Shown here: positions 9,957-18,110 of the stretch, piece after piece
Layout of the letters: each line of letters opens with the position of its first letter
Numbering within the stretch: position 1 is the first letter of the stretch
NCBI GenBank assembly: GCA_947498325.1
Contig: CANMKE010000008.1
Span: 62,001 to 126,000 of the forward strand
Direction of reading: 5' to 3'
Source: an uncultured Persicobacter sp.
GTDB taxonomy: Bacteria; Bacteroidota; Bacteroidia; Cytophagales; Cyclobacteriaceae
Length of the DNA stretch: 64,000 nucleotides
Position numbers and translations under genes: made by a program
The notes under the pieces: generated by a model
Told to the model about the DNA's origin: nothing
What the model saw: only the letters and a program-made list of their open reading frames with translations
Databases searched by the model: none

Positions 9957-10241
9957 CTATAGTTCAACAATTTCAAATTTCTGAATTTCAGCGACTGCCG
10001 TTTCCTCAATAATAGGAGCCGCCTTAAGGCAGTGTGGAGCCACTTCATGTTTTGCGATAGCTTCGAGGTCTTTCCATTTTTCTGAAAAGACGAAAACATC
10101 AGGATGATCTATGCTTTTGTTAAGCTGATATTCTAAACAGCCCTCTTCTTGCTGGGAAGCTTTAATCAGTGGCTCAATGGCCTCCAAGAAGGTGTCCTTC
10201 TTTCCTTCTTTAACGGTGAATTTAGCGATGATTGCATGCAT
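9957..10241 (-). CDS. Small ABM-domain (dimeric alpha/beta-barrel) protein
   Basis: A 94-residue protein starting MHAIIAKFTVKEGKKDTFLEA, with EEGCLEYQL and VFVFSEKWKD in the middle. This is the pattern of the antibiotic-biosynthesis-monooxygenase (YgiN-like) fold. The start at 10241 gives the family's usual length of about 95 residues. Its first 20 bases overlap the end of the KDPG aldolase gene, so the two are translationally coupled. Members of this fold include quinol monooxygenases and, more distantly, sugar mutarotases such as the rhamnose mutarotase. Its place at the end of the L-AHG pathway genes suggests a role with a sugar acid or a reactive keto intermediate, but no function is shown by the sequence. 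Confidence 0.8.
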   Translation of the reverse strand: MHAIIAKFTVKEGKKDTFLEAIEPLIKASQQEEGCLEYQLNKSIDHPDVFVFSEKWKDLEAIAKHEVAPHCLKAAPIIEETAVAEIQKFEIVEL

Positions 10242-10917
10242 AATGATCTTGTTTAAAATTATCAATAATGGCCAATGCGGCCGCTGTCTTCGCACTAATG
10301 GCGTTCAGGTCAAAATTTCCTGATGCGTCTTTAACCATCAGTTGAGAACCCATTCCTACGCAATGCACTCCTGCTTTGAACCACTCCAAAAGGTTATCTC
10401 GCTCAGGTTTAACGCCGCCCGTAGGCATGATTAAAGACCACGGAAATGGTCCCTTAACGGCCTTGACAAATTCGGGACCACCGACTTGCTGCCCAGGAAA
10501 TATTTTGACTACATCACAGCCCAGTTCTTCTGCTCGGGATATTTCAGTCAATGAACCACAGCCGGGCGACCATGCCACCTTTCTACGGTTACAAATTTTG
10601 GCCATTTCAGGATTCATCACGGGTGAAACAATGAAATTAGCCCCTAACTGTAGGTACAAAGCAGTGGTCGCTGGGTCGATCACAGAGCCTACCCCCAGAA
10701 TCATTTCTGGACATTCAGATGCTGTCCACTTATTCAGCGCACCAAAAATCTCGTGAGCAAAATCCCCCCGATTGGTAAATTCAAAAACCCTCGCCCCACC
10801 TTCATAAGTGGCTTTCAATATGGATTTACATACCTCCAAATCAGGGTGATAAAATACGGGAACCATACCACTTTCTCCCATTTTTTGTACCACTTCAAAT
10901 TTTGTAAATCTTGCCAT
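10222..10917 (-). CDS. eda: KDPG / KHG aldolase (class I)
   Basis: A 231-residue cytosolic aldolase that should split 2-keto-3-deoxy-6-phosphogluconate into pyruvate and glyceraldehyde-3-phosphate, the last step of L-AHG catabolism here. Family landmarks are VFEFTNRG near residue 45 (catalytic glutamate), LGVGSVIDP near 75, SPGCGSLTE near 117, the Schiff-base lysine in CDVVKIFPG near 138, and IMPTGGVKPE (phosphate binding) near 165. Length matches the family. It follows the two KDG kinase genes but is separated from them by a terminator-like hairpin, and it overlaps the ABM-domain gene downstream. Confidence 0.92.
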   Translation of the reverse strand: MARFTKFEVVQKMGESGMVPVFYHPDLEVCKSILKATYEGGARVFEFTNRGDFAHEIFGALNKWTASECPEMILGVGSVIDPATTALYLQLGANFIVSPVMNPEMAKICNRRKVAWSPGCGSLTEISRAEELGCDVVKIFPGQQVGGPEFVKAVKGPFPWSLIMPTGGVKPERDNLLEWFKAGVHCVGMGSQLMVKDASGNFDLNAISAKTAAALAIIDNFKQDHYACNHR

Positions 10918-10931
10918 AATATTGTGTTAAT

Positions 10932-10987
10932 TAAAAAAAAACAGTGGTAGCCTTTGACTTATCTTAAGATTTTAGCTGGCTACCACT
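10932..10987 (-). terminator. Hairpin with T-run between KDG kinase and aldolase genes
   Basis: Ten-base stem AGTGGTAGCC (10943-10952) / GGCTACCACT (10978-10987), followed on the - strand by a run of nine or more T (A-run 10932-10941). It lies inside what would otherwise be one operon, so it may lower expression of the aldolase relative to the kinases or mark a new transcript start. Confidence 0.65.
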
Positions 10988-11023
10988 TCTAATTCATCAG
11001 TATGTATTTTTGCGTATTATATT

Positions 11024-12061
11024 CTATCTGGCAACACGTCCAGAGGCATCACCGTCCATCAATTTTTCCACTTCTTCAACCGTCACCAGGTTAAAGTCAC
11101 CTTTAATCGTGTGTTTCAAACAAGAAGCTGCCACGGCAAAATCCAACGCCTTTTGATCATTTTCCGGGTATTTATTCAATCCATAAATCAATCCTCCCAT
11201 GAAAGAATCTCCCCCACCTACACGATCCACAATGTGTGTGATGTCGTATTTTCTGGCTGATTTAAATAATTTCTCACCATCATATAACACCCCTTCCCAA
11301 GTGTTATGGTTAGCATTAATGGAGCCCCTAAGCGTAGTAATGACTTTTTTGACCTTTGGAAATTTAGCCATGATCTGCTTGGAAACAGACAAATACGCCT
11401 CTCCATCCACCTGTCCTCCCGTAACATCCACGCCTTCAGGACTGATGTGCAAAGCCATCTCCGCATCTTCCTCATTGCCTAAAACAATGTCGGTCAATGC
11501 CACCAACTTAGGCATCACCTGATGACAATGCTTACCATATTTCCAAAGCTTGGCACGGTAATTCAAATCACATGATACCGTTACATTCATTTCCTTAGCT
11601 ACTTCAAGCGCTTCTTCCAATGCATCTGCTGCCCCCTGAGACAATGCAGGGGTAATTCCAGTCCAGTGAAACCAATCCGCATCAGCAAAGACCGTCTTCC
11701 AGTCAATCATTCCAGGCTGAATTTCAGCAATGGATGAATTGGCACGGTCATACACTACTTTTGATCCACGAGAGACCGCTCCTGTCTCTAAGAAATAAAT
11801 CCCCACTCGATCACCCCCCAGCACAATATGATCTACGCCCACATTATAGGAACGCAATCTTTTGATCGCTGCATCACCAATATCATTTTTTGGTAAACGG
11901 GTAACAAATGAGACGTCCATACCATAATTGGCCAATGAAACGGCTACATTGGATTCCCCGCCACCATAAGTAGCTTCAAATTCATTTGCCTGATGAAAAC
12001 GTAAATATCCTGGCGTTGCCAAACGCAACATGATCTCACCAAAAGTGACTACCTTTGCCAT
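11024..12061 (-). CDS. kdgK: 2-keto-3-deoxygluconate kinase (PfkB family), copy 1
   Basis: A 345-residue PfkB kinase that should phosphorylate 2-keto-3-deoxygluconate to KDPG with ATP. It starts VVTFGEIMLRLATPG, has the substrate-lid region YGGGESNVAVSLANYG near 32-47, GNEEDAE near residue 195 at the position of the NxxE Mg/phosphate motif, and DRVGGGDSFMGGLIYG near 278, where the GGGD aspartate is the catalytic base. It lies 24 bases downstream of a close paralogue (copy 2). Family and context, between GH and aldolase genes of an agar locus, give the role; exact substrate (KDG versus 2-keto-3-deoxygalactonate) is not proven. Confidence 0.88.
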   Translation of the reverse strand: MAKVVTFGEIMLRLATPGYLRFHQANEFEATYGGGESNVAVSLANYGMDVSFVTRLPKNDIGDAAIKRLRSYNVGVDHIVLGGDRVGIYFLETGAVSRGSKVVYDRANSSIAEIQPGMIDWKTVFADADWFHWTGITPALSQGAADALEEALEVAKEMNVTVSCDLNYRAKLWKYGKHCHQVMPKLVALTDIVLGNEEDAEMALHISPEGVDVTGGQVDGEAYLSVSKQIMAKFPKVKKVITTLRGSINANHNTWEGVLYDGEKLFKSARKYDITHIVDRVGGGDSFMGGLIYGLNKYPENDQKALDFAVAASCLKHTIKGDFNLVTVEEVEKLMDGDASGRVAR

Positions 12062-12085
12062 AGTTGTAAAAATTTATGATTGTGA

Positions 12086-13084
12086 TTAACGGTTAATAAT
12101 TCCTGTTTTGTCGCCATACATCAACGCCTCGACTTCCTCAATGGTACACACATTCCGATCCCCTGCGACAAAATGCTTCAAGGTGGATGCCGCCGTAGCA
12201 AACTCTACCGCCTCCTGCTTAGTGGCGTAATGTCGAAGTCCATAAATCAAAGCGGCCATAAATGAATCCCCCCCTCCCACACGGTCAACAATATGCGTCA
12301 AATTGTATTGTGGGCTTCGATACACTTGGTCCCCATCGAATAAAGCCCCTGCCCAAGTATTATGACTTGCACTCAAGCTCCCGCGGGATGTAAATACAAC
12401 CAGTTCGCAATGAGGATATTGATCCATCATTTCCTGACCTGATGCCGCATATAATTCATCACTTACCCCATCCTTCACGACATCAACATCAGGATGAATA
12501 CCTGACATGATATCGCAGTAATTTAACAGCTCAGGCATCACCTCTTCCGCCGTCTTGCCCCACTTCCAAAGATTGCTTCGGTAATTGTAATCCCCCGAAA
12601 TTTTTACCCCCTTAGCTCGGGCAACTTCAAGGGCTTCCTTAGTGGTGGCTGCCGCAGAGGCAGAAAGTGCTGGCGTTATCCCTGTCCAATGGAACCAATC
12701 AGCACCATCAAATACCTGATCCCAGTCCACCATGTTGGGTGTGATTTCGGCCATGGCAGAATGTAAGCGATCGTAGATCACTTGAGAGGAACGATAAACC
12801 GCTCCATTCTCAAAAAAATACAAACCCATTCGATTGCCTCCTGACAAAACACCGGCTGTATCGACCCCAAAGCTTTTGAGTGACATCAAAGCTAATTCTG
12901 CCATATCATTTTGTGGCAAACGACTCACGAAAGATACTTGCTCACCAAATTGTGCTAAAGAAGCTGCTACATTGGCTTCAGCACCGCCAAAATCGATATC
13001 TAAACTATGACTTTGCTTGAGCCTACTTGCGCCTGGAGATGCCAAACACATCAAGACTTCTCCAAAAGTGACCACTTTACCCAT
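12086..13084 (-). CDS. 2-keto-3-deoxygluconate kinase paralogue (PfkB), copy 2
   Basis: A 332-residue PfkB kinase clearly related to its downstream neighbour: both share DWFHWTGITPALS, NYR..LWK.GK, and HIVDRVGGGDSFM, and by eye about half of aligned positions match. The catalytic GGGD is kept. The region that reads GNEEDAE in copy 1 reads GIHPDVD here, so the NxxE motif is lost. It could phosphorylate a different keto-deoxy acid, or be a diverged backup. It is the first gene of a two-kinase transcription unit. Start is the only ATG giving the conserved GKVVTFGE N-terminus. Confidence 0.82.
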   Translation of the reverse strand: MGKVVTFGEVLMCLASPGASRLKQSHSLDIDFGGAEANVAASLAQFGEQVSFVSRLPQNDMAELALMSLKSFGVDTAGVLSGGNRMGLYFFENGAVYRSSQVIYDRLHSAMAEITPNMVDWDQVFDGADWFHWTGITPALSASAAATTKEALEVARAKGVKISGDYNYRSNLWKWGKTAEEVMPELLNYCDIMSGIHPDVDVVKDGVSDELYAASGQEMMDQYPHCELVVFTSRGSLSASHNTWAGALFDGDQVYRSPQYNLTHIVDRVGGGDSFMAALIYGLRHYATKQEAVEFATAASTLKHFVAGDRNVCTIEEVEALMYGDKTGIINR

Positions 13085-13547
13085 CTATTTATATTGATAT
13101 TGGTTAAAAAATGAATTCAAAAGATTTTCCTTTCAATCAAAAAAAGAAGTTCTCATTTTGAAAAATTCATGGACAAGAAACTTATGCTATTGCCCTGTTG
13201 ATTTGGATCTAAAGTAGGCGAGGCAGTTGTACAGGACAATAAATCCGACTGACAGAAAACTATACACGGGTTGAAAAAAAATTAAAAACTGACAATCTAT
13301 TTTATCTGATACTCCAATCCGGAACCTCTACTATAAAACCCTAAATACAAAGCAATTAAACACTAACATCAAGTTGTTTTCTATCTATAAAATGGGAATG
13401 TATTAAAGTAATTAAAGGTGATATTTCAATTAATCAACTCAGCAGCATTGAAACAGCTCCTTAAAAAGAAATGATTGGGAGTGTGTTCAATAGGGTTTCG
13501 TAGGGCAGACACACAGGTCGGCCCATACAGCAATAAATCAAATCCAA
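13085..13547. other. Intergenic region upstream of the kinase pair
   Basis: AT-rich 463 bases between the end of the GH2 gene and the start of KDG kinase copy 2. It should hold the kinase promoter. I found no perfect CAAAnnTA/CAAA pair (Bacteroidota consensus read on the + strand) and no convincing terminator, RNA gene or short gene. Confidence 0.5.
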
Positions 13548-16034
13548 TTAATCTAAATCAGAAATTAAACCCTCAGACTTGCTATGATCCTTTTGAAAAA
13601 ACCTCAGGTAGTTACCATAAGTATATTTTTCATTCTTCTCATGCAGTTGCTTGCCCATTTGTTTAAATTCGGCTGATGCTTTTTCCTGATCACCGATCAA
13701 GAAAAAATAATCATTGGCTGAAATTTCCTTCCCTTCCTTACTGATAAGGCTAAGTTTAAGCTGAAAATGTTGATTGACTTTTTGAAGGATGTCTTCTTCT
13801 ATGTGCACAAAGGACTTCGCACTATTGCCTTCTATTTTCTTAATCTTATGCTGTTGATTATAAAGTACTTTCCCCTCACTATCCGTAATTTCCAACAATA
13901 CCTGACAGTCTTTATAGGTCTTGTACTGATCATTAACCACCCAAATATCCCCTCTAAATCGCTCCTCATTTTTCCACCTGCGCTTTGTGAAATCACAGCA
14001 GACCAATAGCGGTTGATAGGCTTTTTTTACATAATCAAAAGACCGTTTGGCTACCCCATAATTATCAATCACCCCCCATTTCATGTCTGGCCAATAAGTC
14101 ATCCAATGGCAGAGGGCAATACCGCTCAATCTTGGTTTTTGACGACGAAAATACTCGATGCCATTCTGGAAAATAATCCCTTGAGCCTCTTGAGAAGCAA
14201 TGACAAATTCCTCCAAACTGCCCGTTTTTTCATCACCAAAAGTATCCCAGTTTTGCATTTTCAATCGATCAAGATCAGCCCAGTGATGTCCCCAGCTCAA
14301 ACCCACAGGCCACAACTCCTCTTCAGGAATGAACTTTTTCAAACTCTCTACATTGGGGATGGAGGTAATCGCAAACTCTGGAACAATCGGATAATCTAAT
14401 TTCCTGTACCAGTCCTCCATCAAATCATGCCCCATATTATAAAAATAATTGAGCGCATGCACGGCTTCTTTGGGTTTATAACCCGCGGCCTGCGAAACTT
14501 CACAGGTTAAAGGAGAATCTGGCACATAAGGCAAAGGAGCATATTGCTGCAAGGAATCCCCCAATGCTTCGAGGAAAGCGCGACCAAAAGCGGGATCCGC
14601 CGTACGAAGCAACATCTCTTCCCCACCTTCCATCATGATCAATGAAGGGTGATTTCTTCTTTCTTTCAAGACATTAATCGCCTCGGCAATGATCGGTTGT
14701 GTCTCTTCAACGGTCTGGCCAATATTTCCCGTCCCAAGAGGGATAATGTCCTGCCAAACCGTTAATCCCGCCTCATTACAAAGCTGATAAAAAAGCGGTA
14801 TTTCTGGTGGATGCCAGCCAAAAATCCTGATATTATTCAAATTTGCTTCTTTTGCCAGACGAATCAAATTGCGATATTTCTCTTCAGTGGTACGCCCCAC
14901 GAAAATATCTGGTGGCCCACCCCAACAAGCCGATCTGATAAAATGATTTTTGCCATTAATCAGGGTGGTTCTTGGAAAACTCACTTGCTCTTTTGAAAAT
15001 CCTGGATTCCATTCGCTACTGACTTCTCTGATTCCAAAGGTCGTTTCTGCATAATCCTGAAACACCTCCTGATCTTTGATCGAAATCTTGGCGATGTAAA
15101 GATTCGGTTCCCCAAGATCCCATGGCCACCATAGTTTAGGATTACGAACCCTTACGGGGTGTTTAATTAAGTGCTTACCCGCAGGAACAGTCACTGCAAA
15201 TTTCTCCGTCTGCTTAGTGGATGAAAAATTATGTCCCTCAAAGGAAGCGATCAATTCCAGTTCCCTGGCTTCTTCATGAGTATTCTCCACCGTCAATTCA
15301 AGCTGAAGCACTGCACTTTTATCTTTTTGCAGCTGCGGATTAATATAGATATCCTCAAACCTGCTTTTTCCTGTTGAAATGATCTTCACTGGGCGGTGAA
15401 TCCCAAATGGAATCAAGTCCCGCCAATAATCCCCAAACCAGGGGGTTTTCTTTCCTGCCACATTTGCGTTGACCTGTGGTGGTGGATCCAGTTTCACCAT
15501 TAACATGTTAGTGCTTTGCAGCCAATGCTTAGACACACGCAAGACTTCGTTGATGTCAAATGAAAAACTGGAAAATGCCCCTTCGTGATGCCCCAAAAAA
15601 TGGCCATTCAACCATACATCACAACTATAATCGACTCCTTCAAAAACCAACTTTACCAATTGATCTTGAATTGACTCTGTCACATTAAATTGATAGGCAT
15701 ACCACCACTCATAATGTTGCACCCATTGCGCCTTTACACTATTCCTCCCAAAATAGGGGTCATCAATTGCCCCATTTTGCCATAAATCAGTATAAACATC
15801 CCCTGGCACATTCGCAAAGTTCCAAACGAGGGTTTCGATATCCTCAGGTGGAATCTGATGCAGGCCTTGCTTGATACCTTCACCTGGCCTCATCATTTTC
15901 ATTTTCCACTTCATCCCGTTCAAATCACGTACCAATTGGCTATTGGAATCATGAGATCCGATAGTACCTGGTTGTGCTAAAAGAGGTATTTCAAAAAGGA
16001 AACTGAATACCAAAAAAATAGTTAAGTGTCTCAT
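13548..16034 (-). CDS. GH2 family glycosidase, beta-mannosidase-like, exported
   Basis: An 828-residue family 2 glycoside hydrolase with a signal peptide (MRHLTIFLVFSFLFEIPLLAQ). Order: sugar-binding jelly roll (about 35-220, with DVWLNGHFLGHHEGAF), Ig-like domain (about 225-340), TIM barrel (about 350-640) and C-terminal beta-domain. The acid/base glutamate falls in MMEGGEEML (E472 or E473), where many relatives have GNNE; the nucleophile is E553 in IVPEFAIT. The overall plan is that of beta-mannosidase/exo-glucosaminidase-type GH2 rather than LacZ. In an agar locus an exo-beta-galactosidase or an activity on side groups is possible. It stands alone between the kinase pair and the divergent regulator gene. 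Confidence 0.85.
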   Translation of the reverse strand: MRHLTIFLVFSFLFEIPLLAQPGTIGSHDSNSQLVRDLNGMKWKMKMMRPGEGIKQGLHQIPPEDIETLVWNFANVPGDVYTDLWQNGAIDDPYFGRNSVKAQWVQHYEWWYAYQFNVTESIQDQLVKLVFEGVDYSCDVWLNGHFLGHHEGAFSSFSFDINEVLRVSKHWLQSTNMLMVKLDPPPQVNANVAGKKTPWFGDYWRDLIPFGIHRPVKIISTGKSRFEDIYINPQLQKDKSAVLQLELTVENTHEEARELELIASFEGHNFSSTKQTEKFAVTVPAGKHLIKHPVRVRNPKLWWPWDLGEPNLYIAKISIKDQEVFQDYAETTFGIREVSSEWNPGFSKEQVSFPRTTLINGKNHFIRSACWGGPPDIFVGRTTEEKYRNLIRLAKEANLNNIRIFGWHPPEIPLFYQLCNEAGLTVWQDIIPLGTGNIGQTVEETQPIIAEAINVLKERRNHPSLIMMEGGEEMLLRTADPAFGRAFLEALGDSLQQYAPLPYVPDSPLTCEVSQAAGYKPKEAVHALNYFYNMGHDLMEDWYRKLDYPIVPEFAITSIPNVESLKKFIPEEELWPVGLSWGHHWADLDRLKMQNWDTFGDEKTGSLEEFVIASQEAQGIIFQNGIEYFRRQKPRLSGIALCHWMTYWPDMKWGVIDNYGVAKRSFDYVKKAYQPLLVCCDFTKRRWKNEERFRGDIWVVNDQYKTYKDCQVLLEITDSEGKVLYNQQHKIKKIEGNSAKSFVHIEEDILQKVNQHFQLKLSLISKEGKEISANDYFFLIGDQEKASAEFKQMGKQLHEKNEKYTYGNYLRFFQKDHSKSEGLISDLD

Positions 16035-16315
16035 CGCTTTACATTAAATAAAAAAATAGAGAAAAGTAAATTTCAATTATATAGCAGTTGATTGTCTATT
16101 GACAAACATTAATTTATCGCATCAATTTTTATATAAATATGACACTGTTTATATTTGAAAATAACACCAAAAAAAGTGTATATTAATAAAGTCAACATCA
16201 CAAAAATATGATGACTGAATTTTTTAAATAGACAGCGTAATTTTTCAACTGAACAAAAAAACATTAACCTGCTATTTTTTAAGTATTTACAACTAACATA
16301 ACTCTATTTCCAAAT

Positions 16316-17947
16316 ATGAAAACATTACTACCCAAAATTATGTTCTTACAATTTTTCATCCTCTTCTCATACTCCCTTTGCTTTGCTTTACCCCAAATAA
16401 AGTCTACCCAGAATAACGAATTACTAAATAAGGCCGCAGATTTCAGCCTGATTAATGCGGACAGCAGTGCCTTTTTGTATAAAATGGCTTACAAGAATGG
16501 GATTCATGAGAAGGACACTTCAAGTATGATCAAAAGCTTATTGGGACTTGCCAATATGAGTGCCCACAAAGCTGATTTTGGTGCGGCTTATGACAGCTAT
16601 TGGGAAGCCTTATTGTTATCTGATCAAATGGGAGATGAAATAAGCAAAATTCAGGTTTATTACGGACTGGGTTGGCTCTATAGTTTATATGCGCGTATTC
16701 AGACTTCAGAGATTTACTTTAACAAATCACTCAATGGCCTAAAAACATATGGCGATACCATCCCTAATTATGATAAAATGACGGGTGAAAATTATTATGC
16801 TTTGGGGGTGTTATTCAGAAAAGCAGGTCAAACAGGTAAATCCAAGGCTTATTTGGATAGTTGCCGAATGTTGCGAGTAGGCACTGCCGATGCGGATATG
16901 ACAGGCTATTTTGTCAATGCTGAACTGGGCTACAATCAATACATGGAAGGGAATTATGATGAAGCATTGTCAACCTTATTGCCCATGCACAATTACTTCA
17001 AGACCAAGCAGCACTCCTATCTGGTGATCTATGACTATATGCTGGGGCAAATTTTCATGGAAAAGAATGAGGCGGAAGATGCTGAACGTTACTTAAAGAG
17101 TGCTATTGCGGTGGCCAATCAACATAAAAGTCATTATGATATTACGCCTGAGATTTATGAACGACTGGCAGAACTGTATCGAAAAATGGGTAAAAGTGAT
17201 CTGGCCTATAAAATGTTGAAAAATGCCAAACAGCTGAATGAGTCTATTTTCGGTGGAAGAAGTGAGCAAAACCAGCAATTTCTGGAGATCAAAGATTTAT
17301 ACAGATTGCAAAAAGAAGAACAAGCCCAGCTCATGCAGGAGCAGCGCTTAATTCAACTGGAAAATGAGGATAGCATTTGGTATTTGAAGTCGGTTATCTC
17401 CTATATCACCATCATATTTTTGGTCATGGGAATTTTTACCACTTATCGTTATTTCAGAATTAAATACAATAATGAAAAGCGGATTTTGGAAGAAAAAAGA
17501 AGTGTGGAAGAGGCCAAAACCAATGAGATTATTGAAATCAAAAATAAAGAATTAACTTCCTCAGCCTTACAGATTATCCAGCATGAGGAGACTTTGGCAG
17601 AACTGAAAAAAGAACTGGAAGCTCAACGAAAAGCACCAGACAAAAACAAGATCAACAAGCTGGCCAAAAGTATCAACACCAATACGGCTCAAAACTGGAA
17701 GGAATTCGAAGCCCGATTTGTCAAGGTTAATGGTGAGTTCTATAAAAAATTGAGAAATTCCTTCCCTGAACTAACACAAGGAGAGCAAAAAATTTGTGCC
17801 TTGATCAAACTGAATTTCAACAGTAAAGAAATGGCAAAACTTTTGGGAATCAGTACCGAAAGCGTCCACACAACAAGGTATCGATTGCGCAAAAAATTGC
17901 ATTTGCAACGTTCGGATAATTTGGGAGAATTTATAGATAAGTTGTAA
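16316..17947 (+). CDS. Membrane-spanning TPR regulator with LuxR-type HTH
   Basis: A 543-residue one-component regulator. An N-terminal signal sequence is followed by TPR-like helices (about 40-320), one transmembrane helix (about 358-380, SVISYITIIFLVMGIFTTY), a coiled coil (about 385-455) and a C-terminal helix-turn-helix (about 480-540). The HTH carries LTQGEQKICALIKLNFNSKE, MAKLLGIS and RYRLRKKLHL, as in LuxR/GerE-type domains of Bacteroidota. The TPR part should be periplasmic and the HTH cytosolic, so ligand or protein binding outside would be passed directly to DNA. It is the only + strand gene within the agar locus, divergent from a GH2 gene, which makes it the likely local regulator. 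It shares the C-terminal module with the regulator at 46652-49474. Confidence 0.85.
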   Translation: MKTLLPKIMFLQFFILFSYSLCFALPQIKSTQNNELLNKAADFSLINADSSAFLYKMAYKNGIHEKDTSSMIKSLLGLANMSAHKADFGAAYDSYWEALLLSDQMGDEISKIQVYYGLGWLYSLYARIQTSEIYFNKSLNGLKTYGDTIPNYDKMTGENYYALGVLFRKAGQTGKSKAYLDSCRMLRVGTADADMTGYFVNAELGYNQYMEGNYDEALSTLLPMHNYFKTKQHSYLVIYDYMLGQIFMEKNEAEDAERYLKSAIAVANQHKSHYDITPEIYERLAELYRKMGKSDLAYKMLKNAKQLNESIFGGRSEQNQQFLEIKDLYRLQKEEQAQLMQEQRLIQLENEDSIWYLKSVISYITIIFLVMGIFTTYRYFRIKYNNEKRILEEKRSVEEAKTNEIIEIKNKELTSSALQIIQHEETLAELKKELEAQRKAPDKNKINKLAKSINTNTAQNWKEFEARFVKVNGEFYKKLRNSFPELTQGEQKICALIKLNFNSKEMAKLLGISTESVHTTRYRLRKKLHLQRSDNLGEFIDKL

Positions 17948-18018
17948 TGAAGGTGGACTGATGTATTTTGTCCAAAGAGAAACAGTTCTTGAGCCCTAAG
18001 ACAACAATTAAAACAATC

Positions 18019-18051
18019 AAAAAAAGGCCAGCAAAAAAGATAGCTGGCCTT
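18019..18051 (-). terminator. Terminator between convergent regulator and GH16 genes
   Basis: Stem AAGGCCAGC (18024-18032) / GCTGGCCTT (18043-18051). The A-run 18019-18025 gives a good T-run for the - strand GH16 transcript; the + strand side (TTATTAC) is weaker, so it may serve both. Confidence 0.75.
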
Positions 18052-18110
18052 ATTACAAGGATAAATATAAAAAGGGGCGCTTCCTTTTTATTGGACTAAT
18101 TCTGTAAAGG

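Noticed and set aside
16150-16157. TATATTTG as promoter for the TPR regulator
   Set aside because: It fits the -7 consensus, but no TTTG lies 19-21 bases upstream; chance matches are common in AT-rich DNA.
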